A program made the position numbers and the translations under genes. Shown here piece by piece: positions 29,937 through 39,673 of a stretch of DNA of 50,744 nt. A model generated the notes under the pieces. It saw only the letters and a program-made list of their open reading frames with translations. It was not told the origin of the DNA and did not search any database. Every line of letters starts with the position of its first letter. Within the stretch, counting starts at the first letter, position 1. Source of the DNA: Oerskovia merdavium (GTDB lineage Bacteria; Actinomycetota; Actinomycetes; Actinomycetales; Cellulomonadaceae); the NCBI RefSeq assembly GCF_014836755.1, contig NZ_JACSQF010000023.1, forward strand, positions 13,137 to 63,880, in the 5' to 3' direction.

Positions 29937-31385
29937 TCAGCCGCGCCCGAGCAGGATCCGCACGTCGGCCGCGGTGATGACCGAGCCCGTGACGAGCACT
30001 CCCGTGCCCACGCCGACGCCCACCGAGTCGTCGCGCTCGGCGAGGTCGACCGCGATGGCGAGCGCCTCGTCGAGGCGCTCGGCCGTGTGGACGCGGTCCT
30101 CGCCGAAGACCTCGATCGCGACCTCCGCGAGGTCGGTCACGTCGGCCGAGCGCTCGGCCGAGTTGCGCGTGATGACGACCTCGGCGAGCACGGGCTCGAG
30201 CACCGAGAGGATCTGCTCGGAGTCCTTGTCGCCCATGATCGCGACGACCCCGATCAGGTGCTCGAACTCGAACGCCTCGTCGATCGCGGCGACGAGGGCC
30301 TCGGCACCGGCCGGGTTGTGCGCGGCGTCGACGATCACGGTCGGGCTCGACCGCAGGACCTCGAGCCGGCCCGGCGAGCTCGCGTCCGCGAAGGCAGCCT
30401 CGACGACGCCGCCGTCGAGCGCGCGCCCTCCCGAGAGCAGCGCCTCGGTGGCCGCCAGCGCCAGCAGGGCGTTGTGGGCCTGGTGCTCGCCGATCAGCGG
30501 CAGGAAGATCTCGGTGTAGAGACCCGCAGGGGTGCGCAGGTCGACGACCTGCCCACCGACGGCCGGGGTCCGCCCGGCCACCGCGATGTCCTGCCCCTCG
30601 CGCAGGACCCGGGCGTGCTTGGCCGCCGCAGCCTCGATGACGATGGCCTCGGCGGCGTCGCTCTGCTCGGCGAGGACGACGACCGCGCCCTCCTTGACGA
30701 TCCCCGACTTCTCGGTCGCGATCTCCTCGATCGTGTGACCGAGCCAGCGCGTGTGGTCGATCGAGATGGGGGTCACGATCGCGACGTCGCCGTCCACGAC
30801 GTTGGTCGAGTCCCAGCCGCCGCCCATGCCGACCTCGACGATCGCGACGTCGACGGGGGCGTCGGCGAACGCCGCGAACGCCATGACCGTGAGCACCTCG
30901 AAGAAGCTCAGACGGGGACCGCCCGCCTCCTGCGACTCGCGGTCGGCGACGCCGATGTAGGGCGCGACGTCCTCCCAGATCTCGACGAAGCGCGCGGGGC
31001 TCACGGGCTCGCCGTCGATCGCGATGCGCTCGGTCACCGAGGTCAGGTGCGGGCTCGTGAAGCGCCCCGTGCGCAGGCCGTGCTCGCGCACGAGCCGCTC
31101 GACCAGGCGCGAGGTCGACGTCTTGCCGTTGGTCCCCGTGATGTGGATCGTGCGGTAGGCCTTCTGCGGGTCGCCGAGGAGCTCGAGGACCCGCTCGACG
31201 CGCGCGAGCGTCGGGTCGATGTCGTGCTCGGGGGCCCGGTCCATGATGTGCGCGTACACCGTGGTCAGGTCCTCGAGCGCGGCGGCCTCCTCGGCCGTGC
31301 GCTGGTGCGCAGCGCCTCCGGGACGCCGCGCGTCCTTGTCGCCCGGGCGCTCGCCGGCGCCACGGCCGACGCGGATGCCGCTCAT
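29937..31385 (-). CDS. folC: Folylpolyglutamate synthase/dihydrofolate synthase
   Basis: ATP-dependent ligase of the Mur family that makes dihydrofolate and adds glutamates to folates. The 482-residue protein begins with about 45 Ala/Glu/Arg-rich residues, then [45 protein letters not shown] (P-loop GTNGKTS), [50 protein letters not shown] and [13 protein letters not shown]. The ATG overlaps the ileS stop by four bases, so it is coupled to ileS. Confidence 0.95.
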   Translation of the reverse strand: MSGIRVGRGAGERPGDKDARRPGGAAHQRTAEEAAALEDLTTVYAHIMDRAPEHDIDPTLARVERVLELLGDPQKAYRTIHITGTNGKTSTSRLVERLVREHGLRTGRFTSPHLTSVTERIAIDGEPVSPARFVEIWEDVAPYIGVADRESQEAGGPRLSFFEVLTVMAFAAFADAPVDVAIVEVGMGGGWDSTNVVDGDVAIVTPISIDHTRWLGHTIEEIATEKSGIVKEGAVVVLAEQSDAAEAIVIEAAAAKHARVLREGQDIAVAGRTPAVGGQVVDLRTPAGLYTEIFLPLIGEHQAHNALLALAATEALLSGGRALDGGVVEAAFADASSPGRLEVLRSSPTVIVDAAHNPAGAEALVAAIDEAFEFEHLIGVVAIMGDKDSEQILSVLEPVLAEVVITRNSAERSADVTDLAEVAIEVFGEDRVHTAERLDEALAIAVDLAERDDSVGVGVGTGVLVTGSVITAADVRILLGRG

Positions 31386-34300
31386 GCCCGTGCTCCGTCG
31401 GTCTGGTCGGACGAGACGGTTGCCGACGCCTTGGCGACGAGCACGCTGCGCTCGTCGGTGGGCGACAGGTCGACCGTGACGCTCACGGCGAGGGTCTCGC
31501 CCGCGATGAGCTCGCGGTGGTCCTCGACCGCTCCCTGCCAGGGGCCGGGCACCGAGAGCGACAGGTCGATCCGGTCCGAGACCTCGAGGCCGGCCGCCTT
31601 GCGGGCGTCCTGGACCTCGCGCACGATGTCGCGTGCGTAGCCCTCGGCCAGGAGCGCGTCGTTCAGCTCGAGGTCCAGGACCACGAACCCGCCCGTGGGC
31701 AGCACGGCCGCCGCGATCGACGGAGCGGCCGGGTCGACCTCGTCGTGGCCCTGCTCGGCGAGCACCACGGTCGTCAGCTCGTACTCGGAGCCGAGCAGCG
31801 GCACGTCGCCGTCGGGCGTCTCGACGACGACGAACCCGTCGTCACCCACGCGCCACGAGCCCGCCTTGGCGGCCTTGATGACCGCCTGGACCCCGCGCCC
31901 CAGGCGCGGGCCCGCAGCGCGGGCGTTGACCGTGAGCTTCTGCGAGACGCCGAACTCGTCGGCCGCACCGGACTCGAGGTCGAGGAAGCGCACGGCCTTG
32001 ACGTTGAGCTCACGGGCGAGCAGGTCGCCGTAGGGCTCGAGCGCGGCCGGGTCCTCGGTCACGACGGTCAGGGTGCTGAGCGGCTGGCGCACGCGCAGCG
32101 AGTGCGCCTTGCGCAGACCGAGCGAGAGCGAGGCCACCGAACGGACCAGGTCCATCGAGGCGACGAGCGCGTCGTCGGCGACCAGGACGCCGGCCAGCGA
32201 GTCGCCCGGCGCGTCGGCGACGACGCTCGGCCAGTCGGTCAGGTGCACGCTGCGCCCGCCCGTGAGACCGCGCCAGACCTCCTCGGAGAGCATGGGCGCG
32301 AGCGGTGCCATGACGCGCGTGAGGACCTCGAGGGCCGTCCAGAGCGTGTCGAACGCATCCTCGTCCTCGTCCCAGAAGCGGTCACGCTGCGTGCGGACGT
32401 ACCAGTTGGTCAGCAGGTCGAGGTGCTCGCGCACGGTCTCGCACGCGCCCGCGATGTCGTACGCGTCGAGCTGGGTCGTGACGGTCGCGACCAGGTCGTG
32501 CGTGCGAGCCAGCAGGTAGCGGTCGAGAGCCGGGAGGTCCGCGACGCGCTCGGGGGCCACGCGCTGAGCGGTGTACCCCGCGCCGCCGTCGGCGTTGTTC
32601 GAGTAGAGCGTGAAGAAGTAGTACGTGCTCCACAGCGGCAGCAGCACCTGACGCACCGAGTCGCGGATGCCCTCCTCGGTCACGATGAGGTTCCCGCCGC
32701 GCAGGATGGGCGAGCTCATGAGGAACCAGCGCATCGCGTCGGAGCCGTCGCGGTCCAGGACCTCGGACACGTCCGGGTAGTTGCGCAGCGACTTGCTCAT
32801 CTTGCGCCCGTCCGAGCCGAGCACGATCCCGTGCGAGACCGCCGAGCGGAACGCCGGGCGGTCGAACAGGGCCGTGGCCAGGACGTGCAGCGTGTAGAAC
32901 CAGCCGCGGGTCTGGCCGATGTACTCGACGATGAAGTCGCCCGGGTAGTGGTGCTCGAACCAGTCGGCGTTCTCGAACGGGTAGTGGACCTGCGCGAACG
33001 GCATGGAGCCCGAGTCGAACCAGACGTCCAGGACGTCGGGGATGCGGCGCATGACGGACTTCCCGGTCGGGTCGTCCGGGTTGGGGCGCGTCAGGTCGTC
33101 GATGAAGGGACGGTGCAGGTCCGTCACGGGCACGCCGAAGTCGGCCTCGAGCTCGGCGATCGAGCCGTAGACGTCGATGCGCGGGTAGTTCGCGTCGTCC
33201 GAGACCCACACGGGGATGGGCGTGCCCCAGTAACGGTTGCGCGAGATGGACCAGTCGCGGGCGCCCGCGAGCCACTTGCCGAACTGGCCGTCGCGGATGT
33301 GCTCGGGCGTCCAGGTGATGTCCTGGTTGAGCTCGACCATGCGGTCGCGGAACTCGGTCACGCGCACGAACCAGCTCGAGACCGCCTTGTAGATCAGGGG
33401 GTTCCGGCAGCGCCAGCAGTGCGGGTAGGAGTGCTGGTAGGTCTCGTGGCGCAGCACGACGGCGCGCGAGGAGGCCGCGACGCGCGCGAGCGGGCCCGTG
33501 CCCTCCTTGAGGTCCTTGATGACCTTGGGGTTGGCGTCGAAGACCTGCTCGCCCGCGTAGTCCGGGACGGCGTTGGTGAAGCGCCCACGGGCGTCGACGG
33601 GCACGACGGGCACGATCCCGGCCGCGTCGCACACGGCCATGTCGTCCTCACCGAAGGCGGGGGCCAGGTGGACGACGCCCGTGCCGTCCTCGGTCGTCAC
33701 GAAGTCGGCCACGAGCACCTGGTGCGCGTTCGGCCAGCCCTCGGCCGAGCGGTCGGTGAAGTAGTCGAAGGCCGGGGTGTAGCGCAGCCCCGCGAGGTCG
33801 GCGCCCTTGACGGTCGCCAGGACCTCGGCGTCGTCCCCGAGCTCCTTGACGTACGCGCCCAGGCGCGCGGCGGCGAGCACGACCTTGTCCCCGGCCACGG
33901 CCGAGGAGGCGCCGGGGCGCACCACGACGTAGTCGACGTCCGGCCCGACGGCGACGGCCAGGTTCGAGGGCAGCGTCCACGGCGTCGTGGTCCACACGAG
34001 CACGAGCGCCCCCGCTGCGGGCGAGGCGACGCCGTCCGCGACGTCGTCGGAGAGTCGGAACCCGACCGTGAGCGCCGGGTCCTGACGCGACTGGTACACG
34101 TCGTCGTCCATGCGCAGCTCGTGGTTCGACAGCGGCGTCTCGTCGCGCCAGCAGTACGGCAGCACACGGTAGCCCTCGTACGCGAGGCCCTTGTCGTACA
34201 GACGCTTGAACGCCCAGATCACCGACTCCATGAAGGTGATGTCGAGCGTCTTGTAGTCGTTCGCGAAGTCGACCCAGCGCGCCTGGCGCGTCACGTACTC

Positions 34301-34753
34301 CTTCCACTCGTCCGTGTACTTGAGCACGGACTCGCGGCAGGCCTCGTTGAACGCGGCGATGCCCATGGCCTCGATCTGCGACTTGTCGGTGATGCCCAGC
34401 ACGCGCTCGGCCTCGAGCTCGGCCGGCAGGCCGTGCGTGTCCCAGCCGAAGCGGCGCTCGACGCGCTTGCCCCGCATGGTCATGTAGCGCGGCACGACGT
34501 CCTTGGCGTAGCCCGTCAGGAGGTGCCCGTAGTGCGGCAGACCGTTCGCGAAGGGAGGGCCGTCGTAGAAGACGAACTCGTTGTCGCCGTCCTGACCCGC
34601 CTCGCGGTGCTCGATCGACGCGCGGAACGTGTCGTCCTTGGACCAGTACGACAGCACGCCGCGCTCGAGAGAGGGCAGGTGGGGGCTGGCGGGGATCTGG
34701 TGGCCCTGACCGTCAGGGGCGGTGTCGTCGGTGCGGTGCAGAGGGTAGGCCAT
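31382..34753 (-). CDS. ileS: Isoleucyl-tRNA synthetase, eukaryote-like (type 2)
   Basis: Class I aminoacyl-tRNA synthetase, 1123 residues. The HIGH-type motif is in [20 protein letters not shown] (about residue 65) and is followed by the WDTHGLP segment; KMSKS appears in [23 protein letters not shown]. The long CP1 editing domain and the C-terminal anticodon-binding region are present. The PHYGH wording and length match the IleRS2 group of eukaryotes and many actinobacteria, which is known to be naturally insensitive to mupirocin; resistance here is inference. GGAG lies 10 bases before the ATG. Expression is controlled by a T-box leader. Confidence 0.97.
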   Translation of the reverse strand: MAYPLHRTDDTAPDGQGHQIPASPHLPSLERGVLSYWSKDDTFRASIEHREAGQDGDNEFVFYDGPPFANGLPHYGHLLTGYAKDVVPRYMTMRGKRVERRFGWDTHGLPAELEAERVLGITDKSQIEAMGIAAFNEACRESVLKYTDEWKEYVTRQARWVDFANDYKTLDITFMESVIWAFKRLYDKGLAYEGYRVLPYCWRDETPLSNHELRMDDDVYQSRQDPALTVGFRLSDDVADGVASPAAGALVLVWTTTPWTLPSNLAVAVGPDVDYVVVRPGASSAVAGDKVVLAAARLGAYVKELGDDAEVLATVKGADLAGLRYTPAFDYFTDRSAEGWPNAHQVLVADFVTTEDGTGVVHLAPAFGEDDMAVCDAAGIVPVVPVDARGRFTNAVPDYAGEQVFDANPKVIKDLKEGTGPLARVAASSRAVVLRHETYQHSYPHCWRCRNPLIYKAVSSWFVRVTEFRDRMVELNQDITWTPEHIRDGQFGKWLAGARDWSISRNRYWGTPIPVWVSDDANYPRIDVYGSIAELEADFGVPVTDLHRPFIDDLTRPNPDDPTGKSVMRRIPDVLDVWFDSGSMPFAQVHYPFENADWFEHHYPGDFIVEYIGQTRGWFYTLHVLATALFDRPAFRSAVSHGIVLGSDGRKMSKSLRNYPDVSEVLDRDGSDAMRWFLMSSPILRGGNLIVTEEGIRDSVRQVLLPLWSTYYFFTLYSNNADGGAGYTAQRVAPERVADLPALDRYLLARTHDLVATVTTQLDAYDIAGACETVREHLDLLTNWYVRTQRDRFWDEDEDAFDTLWTALEVLTRVMAPLAPMLSEEVWRGLTGGRSVHLTDWPSVVADAPGDSLAGVLVADDALVASMDLVRSVASLSLGLRKAHSLRVRQPLSTLTVVTEDPAALEPYGDLLARELNVKAVRFLDLESGAADEFGVSQKLTVNARAAGPRLGRGVQAVIKAAKAGSWRVGDDGFVVVETPDGDVPLLGSEYELTTVVLAEQGHDEVDPAAPSIAAAVLPTGGFVVLDLELNDALLAEGYARDIVREVQDARKAAGLEVSDRIDLSLSVPGPWQGAVEDHRELIAGETLAVSVTVDLSPTDERSVLVAKASATVSSDQTDGARA

Positions 34754-34762
34754 GGCTCAGTG

Positions 34763-35010
34763 GCTCCATCGTGAGTGGCAGGCGGTGGTCCGGGACGTGC
34801 TCGTGCGAGGACGACCACCCCTCCCTGGTTCCCGAGGGAGAAGGCGAGCCGCGGTACCACCCCGCTTGCCGTCGTCGGGCACCCGCAGGAGCCCGAGCGG
34901 CGACCGCTCGACACGGCTGTGACGGGCCTACCCGTCCGGTTCTACTGAGGTCCCGCGGACGGGACCCGTTCTTCCGGAGGCTCACCGGTGATGGCCGGGT
35001 CGATGCCTGT
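34763..35010 (-). ncRNA. T-box riboswitch (ileS leader, isoleucine-responsive)
   Basis: Directly before ileS. The minus-strand RNA has, in order: a very short stem I whose loop includes an AUC (Ile) specifier (34990-34992) in GGCCAUCACCGGUGAGCC, the downstream GGAAGAAC, the stem II loop-E element AGUAGAACCGGACGG, and the T-box core GGGGUGGUACCGCGG (34849-34865) with the UGGU bulge that pairs with uncharged tRNA 3' ends. Actinobacterial ileS T-boxes with ultra-short stem I are known to act on translation. A CUCC-rich segment (ccttctccctc) after the T-box could mask the GGAG of the ribosome binding site. Confidence 0.9.
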
Positions 35011-35113
35011 GGACCCCATGGTAACGCGCCGTCCGCCGGGCGTGCCGAGCCGACCGTTCCTCGCGGCACCCCACGGCACCTCACGGCCCAGGTGCGCACG
35101 CGTGAGGCGTCGC

Positions 35114-35368
35114 TCAGCGCCCCGCGACCGACCGACCGCGCGACGACGCCCGACGGCGGGCCCGGTACGTGTCGATGTCACGCGCGACGAGCCACTCGAT
35201 GGTGAGCGCGGCTCCCTGGGCGGGCTGCGCCGTCGGGCCGTGGGACGCCGAGGGGGCGATGCCCGACGACGCTGCGGCGAACCACGGGTCGTGGGCGACC
35301 AGACGGCCGAGGGGATCGCTGCGCCCGTCGGTGTCGGACGGGTGGGCGATCAGTGCGATGGCGTTCAT
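35114..35368 (-). CDS. Hypothetical 84-residue protein
   Basis: Short frame with an AGGA sequence 6 bases before the ATG. The protein starts MNAIALIAHPSDTDGRSDP, has a central HDPWFAAASSG segment and an Arg-rich end. No transmembrane helix or family was recognised. It lies upstream of the ileS leader on the same strand and would end just before the T-box promoter. It may be a real small gene or a chance frame in GC-rich DNA. Confidence 0.5.
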   Translation of the reverse strand: MNAIALIAHPSDTDGRSDPLGRLVAHDPWFAAASSGIAPSASHGPTAQPAQGAALTIEWLVARDIDTYRARRRASSRGRSVAGR

Positions 35369-35715
35369 GGGGAGTCCTGGTGTCGAGGCGGGTGCTCACG
35401 AGGGCAGACCGACCAGGACGTGAGAACTGATCGGTGACCATCACGCCCTCACTCAGAGGGAGGGGCGTGGCACTGCTCGCTGACACCAGGTCGCGCGCTG
35501 CTGGAGCGTCAGCGAGCCCTCAACAACAGCTCGACGCGTGGACCGGCCGCAGGCGCACGACGAGCACGCGGGTGCTCAGGGGGTGCGCGGCGGGGGTCAC
35601 GGGCGTCATCATGCCAGCCTGCGCCCCCTCCGACAAGCGTGTCCCACGCCGGGGGCCGCCCCGGCGGCCGACCCGGCGGCCGGCCCGGACGAGGGGCACC
35701 GCGGGGCGACGGCCG
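35369..35715. other. Intergenic region between the SDR gene and the small hypothetical gene
   Basis: 347 bases without a convincing gene. It contains an imperfect hairpin (cacgccctc/gaggggcgtg, 35442-35469, one bulge) and a GC-rich stretch with two cggcggccg copies near 35660-35680 just after the SDR stop; either could end SDR transcription. Nothing else recognised. Confidence 0.4.
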
Positions 35716-36546
35716 TCACCGGCGCGTCACGAGCGGCCCGCGCGCCAGGAGCGTGGTCGAGGACTGCGCGACGGGACGCAGCACCAGGGTGTCGATCGCG
35801 ACGTGCTGGGGCCGGGTCACGGCGAACGTCACGACGTCGGCCACGTCGTCCGCGGTGAGCGGGTTCTCGACGCCGTCGTAGACCGCGTCGGCCCTGGCCT
35901 GGTCGCCGTCGAACCGGGTCAGCGAGAAGCCCTCGGTGCGGACCATGCCGGGTGCGATCTCCAGGACCCGGATGGGCTCGCCGTTGAGCTCGAGGCGCAG
36001 CGTGTCGGCGACCGCGGCCTCGGCGTGCTTGGTCGCGACGTAGCCCGAACCTCCGCTGTACGCGTCGTGCCCCGCGGTCGACGTGAGGACCAGGACCGTG
36101 CCGAACCCCGCCCGACGGATCGCGGGCAGGAACGCCTTGGTCACGCGCACGGTGCCCAGCACGTTGGTCTCGAACATGGCCCGCCAGCGGTCCAGGTCGC
36201 TCGCGTCGATCGGGTCCGTGCCGCTCGCGAAGCCCGCGATGTTGAGCACCGCGTGGACCGGACCGCGCGCCTCGGCCTCGCGCACGAGGCGCGCGACGTC
36301 GTCGTCGTCCGTCACGTCCCCGACGACGGGGTGCGCACCGGTCGCGGCCGCGAGCGCGTCGAGCAGGTCGGCGCGTCGCGCGAAGGCCACGACGTCCCAC
36401 CCCTGCGCGCGCAGGCGGCGCACGGTCGCCGCGCCGATGCCCGACGAGGCGCCCGTGACCACGGCGCGCTGCGGCGCGGGGTCCTGCGGCGTCGCGGACG
36501 GGGTCGTCGGGGCGGAGGGCTGGGGCGTGGTCTGCGAGGTCGTCAC
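35716..36546 (-). CDS. Short-chain dehydrogenase/reductase (SDR) family oxidoreductase
   Basis: 276-residue classical SDR. A Thr/Pro/Ser-rich leader of about 25 residues precedes AVVTGASSGIGAATVRRL (NAD(P)-binding TGxxxGxG), LNIAGF (the NNAG position, here NIAG), and the catalytic Ser/Tyr/Lys in TSTAGHDAYSGGSGYVATKHA. Substrate cannot be predicted. GTG start with AAGGAAC upstream; that ribosome binding site lies in one arm of an inverted repeat (36553-36598). Downstream of the molybdopterin oxidoreductase on the same strand (73-base gap). Confidence 0.88.
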   Translation of the reverse strand: MTTSQTTPQPSAPTTPSATPQDPAPQRAVVTGASSGIGAATVRRLRAQGWDVVAFARRADLLDALAAATGAHPVVGDVTDDDDVARLVREAEARGPVHAVLNIAGFASGTDPIDASDLDRWRAMFETNVLGTVRVTKAFLPAIRRAGFGTVLVLTSTAGHDAYSGGSGYVATKHAEAAVADTLRLELNGEPIRVLEIAPGMVRTEGFSLTRFDGDQARADAVYDGVENPLTADDVADVVTFAVTRPQHVAIDTLVLRPVAQSSTTLLARGPLVTRR

Positions 36547-36552
36547 GTTCCT

Positions 36553-36598
36553 TACCTTGCCACGCCGGGGCGGGCGGACCGCGCCGCTGCGCAAGGTA
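36553..36598 (-). promoter_or_regulatory. Inverted repeat covering the SDR ribosome binding site
   Basis: Perfect 8-base arms taccttgc/gcaaggta, 30 bases apart, with the Shine-Dalgarno-like AAGGTAAGGA in the arm nearest the start codon. If folded, the RNA would hide the site. Confidence 0.4.
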
Positions 36599-36619
36599 CC
36601 CGCATGCTGGACGCCCGGT

Positions 36620-38320
36620 TCAGGCCACGCCGACCTCGAGCGTGTCCCAGCCGCTCGACCCGTCGGGCGCGGGCGGGGCCTCGGTCGAGGTCTGGACGGT
36701 CCCGTCCACGTCCGTCGCGCGGACCGCGAGGCGGTGGCTGCCCTTCTCCGGTGCGGACCATCGCCAGGACCACTGCCGCCACGTGTCGGCCGAGACCGTC
36801 TCGGCGAGCTCGGCCGCCTCCCACTCCCCGTCGTCGACCCGCACCTCGACGCCGGCGATCCCGGTGTGCTGGGACCACGCGACACCCGCCACGACCACGT
36901 CGCCGGCCGCGTCCGGCGACACCGTCGCGCCCGAGCGGGGCACGTCGATGCGCGAGGACATCTTGATCGGCCCGCGCTCGGACCAGCCGCGCGTCGACCA
37001 GTAGGCGACGTCGTCGGCGAAGCGCGTGACCTTGAGCTCGACGACCCACTTGGTCGCCGACACGTACCCGTACAGCCCCGGCACGACCATGCGCACCGGG
37101 AACCCGTGCGCGAGCGGCAGCGGCTCGCCGTTCATGCCGACCGCGAGCAACGACTCGCGACCCGGGTCCGTGAGCACGTCGAGCGGCGTGCTCGCGGTCC
37201 AGCCGTCGGCGCTGCGCGAGAGCACCATGTCGGCGTCCGCGTGCGGGCGGGCGCGGGCGAGCAGGTCGCGCACCGGGTACCCGAGCCACACCGCGTTGCC
37301 CACCAGGTCCCCGCCGACCTCGTTGGACACGCACGTCAGGGTCGTGGCGCTCTCGACGAGGGGCAGCGCGAGCAGCTCGGCGAACGAGATCTCGACCTCC
37401 TCCTCGACGAGCCCGACGATGCGCAGCCGCCAGTCGTCCGGGTCCACCTCGGGGACGCGCAGGGCCGTGTCGATGCGGTAGAAGTCGTCGTTGGGCGTCA
37501 CGTAGGGCGTGATGCCGGGCACGTCGAGACTCGCCCCCGCCGGGACCACGACCGCGGGACCGGTCGGGGCCGGGAGGCGGATCGCGTCCCGCGCGGCGGT
37601 CAGGGCCCGTGACCCCGCGGACAGCACGCGCGCCGCGCCGCCGACCACGAGCGCGGTCACGGTCGTCAGGCCCGCGAAGACGAGGAAGGACCGGCGGTCG
37701 AGCGCCTCGCGCTGCCGGGCCGCGGTGAGCGGGGTCTCGGGACGCTCGGGCGAGCCCGCACCACCACCCTGCCCGGCCGGCCCCGGGACCCGGGCCGTGA
37801 CCGCGAGCGCCGAGGCCCGCCACGCGCGCAGCCGTGCGGCACCCGTCCGCAGGAGCATGATCCCGACGCCGACGCCCACCACGGTCGGCAGCGCCCACAG
37901 GGGGGTCGCGTCGGGTCGCGTCACGGCGGCGGCGATGCCCACGGCCCCGACCACCACGAGCAGCACCGTGCCCCAGGGGGGTCGCCGCGTCTCGAGGACC
38001 CCCGCGGCGACGGCAGCGACCGCCAGCACCACCACGATCCCGAGGATCAGCACGGTCTTGTCCGCGGTGCCGAACGTCTCGACCGCGAAGTCCTTGAGCC
38101 ACGGGGGGACCCTGTCCACGACGCCGGCCCCCACGACGAGCACTGGGCTCGACCCCGAGCCCACGACCAGCGCGACGAGCTCGGCCGCCGCGAAGGCTCC
38201 GAGGGCCGAGGCGACGCCCAGCAGCGGGGCCCACCACCCGGACGTGCCCGCGCTGCGTCCCGGCGCGCGCTGCGCGCGACCGTACGCGCCGGGAGGGCCT
38301 GGCTCCGTCGTCGGGCTCAT
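36620..38320 (-). CDS. Membrane-anchored molybdopterin-dependent (sulfite oxidase-like) oxidoreductase
   Basis: 566 residues. Four hydrophobic segments fill residues about 29-160, then a Gly/Pro linker, a fifth segment preceded by Asp-Arg-Arg-Ser-Phe-Leu (residues 208-213), and an extracytoplasmic catalytic domain. The catalytic part shows the oxidoreductase molybdopterin fold: TPNDDFYRIDTALRVPEVDPDDWRLRIVG, the cofactor-ligand Cys330 in LTCVSNEVGGDLVGNAVWLG, and GFPVRMVVPGLYGYVSATKWV. A Mo-co dimerisation-like domain ends the protein. The internal RR-SFL motif suggests Tat export with membrane retention. Electron acceptor and substrate unknown. Divergent from the ABC transporter operon. Confidence 0.88.
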   Translation of the reverse strand: MSPTTEPGPPGAYGRAQRAPGRSAGTSGWWAPLLGVASALGAFAAAELVALVVGSGSSPVLVVGAGVVDRVPPWLKDFAVETFGTADKTVLILGIVVVLAVAAVAAGVLETRRPPWGTVLLVVVGAVGIAAAVTRPDATPLWALPTVVGVGVGIMLLRTGAARLRAWRASALAVTARVPGPAGQGGGAGSPERPETPLTAARQREALDRRSFLVFAGLTTVTALVVGGAARVLSAGSRALTAARDAIRLPAPTGPAVVVPAGASLDVPGITPYVTPNDDFYRIDTALRVPEVDPDDWRLRIVGLVEEEVEISFAELLALPLVESATTLTCVSNEVGGDLVGNAVWLGYPVRDLLARARPHADADMVLSRSADGWTASTPLDVLTDPGRESLLAVGMNGEPLPLAHGFPVRMVVPGLYGYVSATKWVVELKVTRFADDVAYWSTRGWSERGPIKMSSRIDVPRSGATVSPDAAGDVVVAGVAWSQHTGIAGVEVRVDDGEWEAAELAETVSADTWRQWSWRWSAPEKGSHRLAVRATDVDGTVQTSTEAPPAPDGSSGWDTLEVGVA

Positions 38321-38391
38321 GCGCCCACTGTAAGTCCGCGACGCGAGGCCGGTGCGCCGTGTGCTGGTCCGGCCCGACCATGCCCCCGGCG

Positions 38392-38420
38392 TTCAGCACG
38401 AGCGTCCGACCTACTAGGCT
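38392..38420 (+). promoter_or_regulatory. Candidate promoter of the F420-0-type ABC transporter operon
   Basis: -35 TTCAGC (38392-38397), 17-base spacer, -10 TAGGCT (38415-38420). Transcription would start near 38426, just before the paired hairpins, giving a leader of about 150 bases. Confidence 0.45.
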
Positions 38421-38432
38421 GAGGGGTGGATC

Positions 38433-38476
38433 GCGAGCCGTGCTTGGCTCGCCGCAGCGGCCCGTGCTTGGGCCGC
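38433..38476 (+). promoter_or_regulatory. Twin hairpins with identical GTGCTT loops in the transporter leader
   Basis: Hairpin 1 (38433-38452): gcgagcc-gtgctt-ggctcgc. Hairpin 2 (38457-38476): gcggccc-gtgctt-gggccgc. Both have perfect 7-bp stems and the same 6-base loop, 4 bases apart. The two stems differ at positions 4 and 5 and both differences are compensated on the other side. This favours a selected RNA or DNA structure rather than a simple duplication. Function unknown; no known riboswitch class matches. Confidence 0.6.
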
Positions 38477-38576
38477 GGATCCTCGTCGCGGATTGTGGCG
38501 CCCTTCCCTCTCGCATCTCGCCGCGCCGCCGTGCCCTGCACCGGCCGAGCCGGCGACCTCCCCGACATGGAGTCCC

Positions 38577-39647
38577 GTGCTGTCCTCGTCCGCTCGCCCC
38601 CGCGTCCGCTCGACCTCCCGGCGTGCAGTCTCCGCCGGCCCGACGGCGGCGCTCGCCCTGGTCGCGACCCTCACCCTGGCCGCGTGCTCGGACGCGGGGA
38701 GCCTCGCGACGGGCGGGGCGACCACGGCGCCCGCCGGGTCGCCGACCACCTCGACGACCTACCCCCTGACGCTCGACAACTGCGGGTTCGAGGTCACGTT
38801 CACCGGCGCCCCGCGCCAGGTCGTGACCATCAAGTCGAGCACGACCGAGATGATGCTCGCGCTCGGCCTGGGCGACCGGATCGTGGGGACCGCGTTCCCC
38901 GACGGCCCCGTGCCCGAGCAGTGGGCCGACGCGGCCGCCGCCGTGCCGGCGGTCGTGACCCCGATGGCCGACAAGGTCCCGGGAGCCGAGGCCGTGCTCA
39001 CGCTCGAGCCCGACCTCGTGTACGCCGGGTGGGAGTCCAACCTGACGGCCGAGGGAGCAGGAGACCGTACGACCTTCCAGCAGCTCGGCGTCCAGACCTA
39101 CGTCTCGCCCTCCGCGTGCAAGGACGAGGCGTACAAGCCGGACCCGTTGACGTTCGACGACGTGTTCGCCGAGATCGACGAGGCCGGTCAGATCTTCGAC
39201 GTCGCCGGGACCGCGACCGAGCTGGTGGCCGCCCAGCGCGCCGAGCTCGACGCCCTCGAGCCCGACGACCGCGGGCTCACTGCGCTCTGGTACTCCTCGG
39301 GCTCCGACATCCCGTACGTGGGTGCGGGGATCGGTGCGCCGCAGATGATCATGGACGCCGTCGGGGTCGAGAACATCGCGGCCTCGGTCCAGGACACCTG
39401 GACGCCGTTCTCGTTCGAGGAGATCATCGCGGCCGACCCCGACGTGATCGTGCTCGTCGACTCGGCGTGGAACACGGCGCAGTCCAAGATCGACGCGCTG
39501 AAGGCCAACCCGGCCACGGCCAACCTCACGGCCGTGCAGGGCGACCGCTTCCTGACCGTGCCGTTCCCCGCGACCGAGGCGGGCGTGCGCAACGTCGACG
39601 CCGTCAAGGACCTCAGCGCACAGCTCGCGGCGCTGACGATCCCCTGA
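38577..39647 (+). CDS. ABC transporter substrate-binding lipoprotein, proposed F420-0 type
   Basis: 356-residue exported lipoprotein: basic start, hydrophobic core and lipobox (ALVATLTLAACS, Cys about residue 38), then a Thr/Gly linker. The mature part is a BtuF/FhuD-like type III binding protein (ITSSTTEMMLALGLGDRIVG-like wording IKSSTTEMMLALGLGDRIVG, LEPDLVYAGWESNLTAEG, GIGAPQMIMDAVGVENIA). This wording matches, to my memory, the small actinobacterial family TIGR03868, proposed to bind coenzyme F420-0 because carriers have CofE and F420-using enzymes but lack F420-0 synthesis. The GTG has GGAG 4 bases upstream. A vitamin B12 or siderophore ligand cannot be excluded. Confidence 0.85.
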   Translation: MLSSSARPRVRSTSRRAVSAGPTAALALVATLTLAACSDAGSLATGGATTAPAGSPTTSTTYPLTLDNCGFEVTFTGAPRQVVTIKSSTTEMMLALGLGDRIVGTAFPDGPVPEQWADAAAAVPAVVTPMADKVPGAEAVLTLEPDLVYAGWESNLTAEGAGDRTTFQQLGVQTYVSPSACKDEAYKPDPLTFDDVFAEIDEAGQIFDVAGTATELVAAQRAELDALEPDDRGLTALWYSSGSDIPYVGAGIGAPQMIMDAVGVENIAASVQDTWTPFSFEEIIAADPDVIVLVDSAWNTAQSKIDALKANPATANLTAVQGDRFLTVPFPATEAGVRNVDAVKDLSAQLAALTIP

Positions 39648-39673
39648 GGAGTCCCGAACCGGTGAGGAGCCCC

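Noticed and set aside
31517-34774. 1085-codon antisense frame opposite ileS
   Set aside because: Val/Arg/Asp/His-rich shadow composition; ileS on the other strand is certain.
38433-38476. Twin hairpins as a mini-ykkC (guanidine-II) riboswitch
   Set aside because: Loop is GTGCTT (AAGCAC on the other strand), not ACGR, and the gene context is not guanidine-related.
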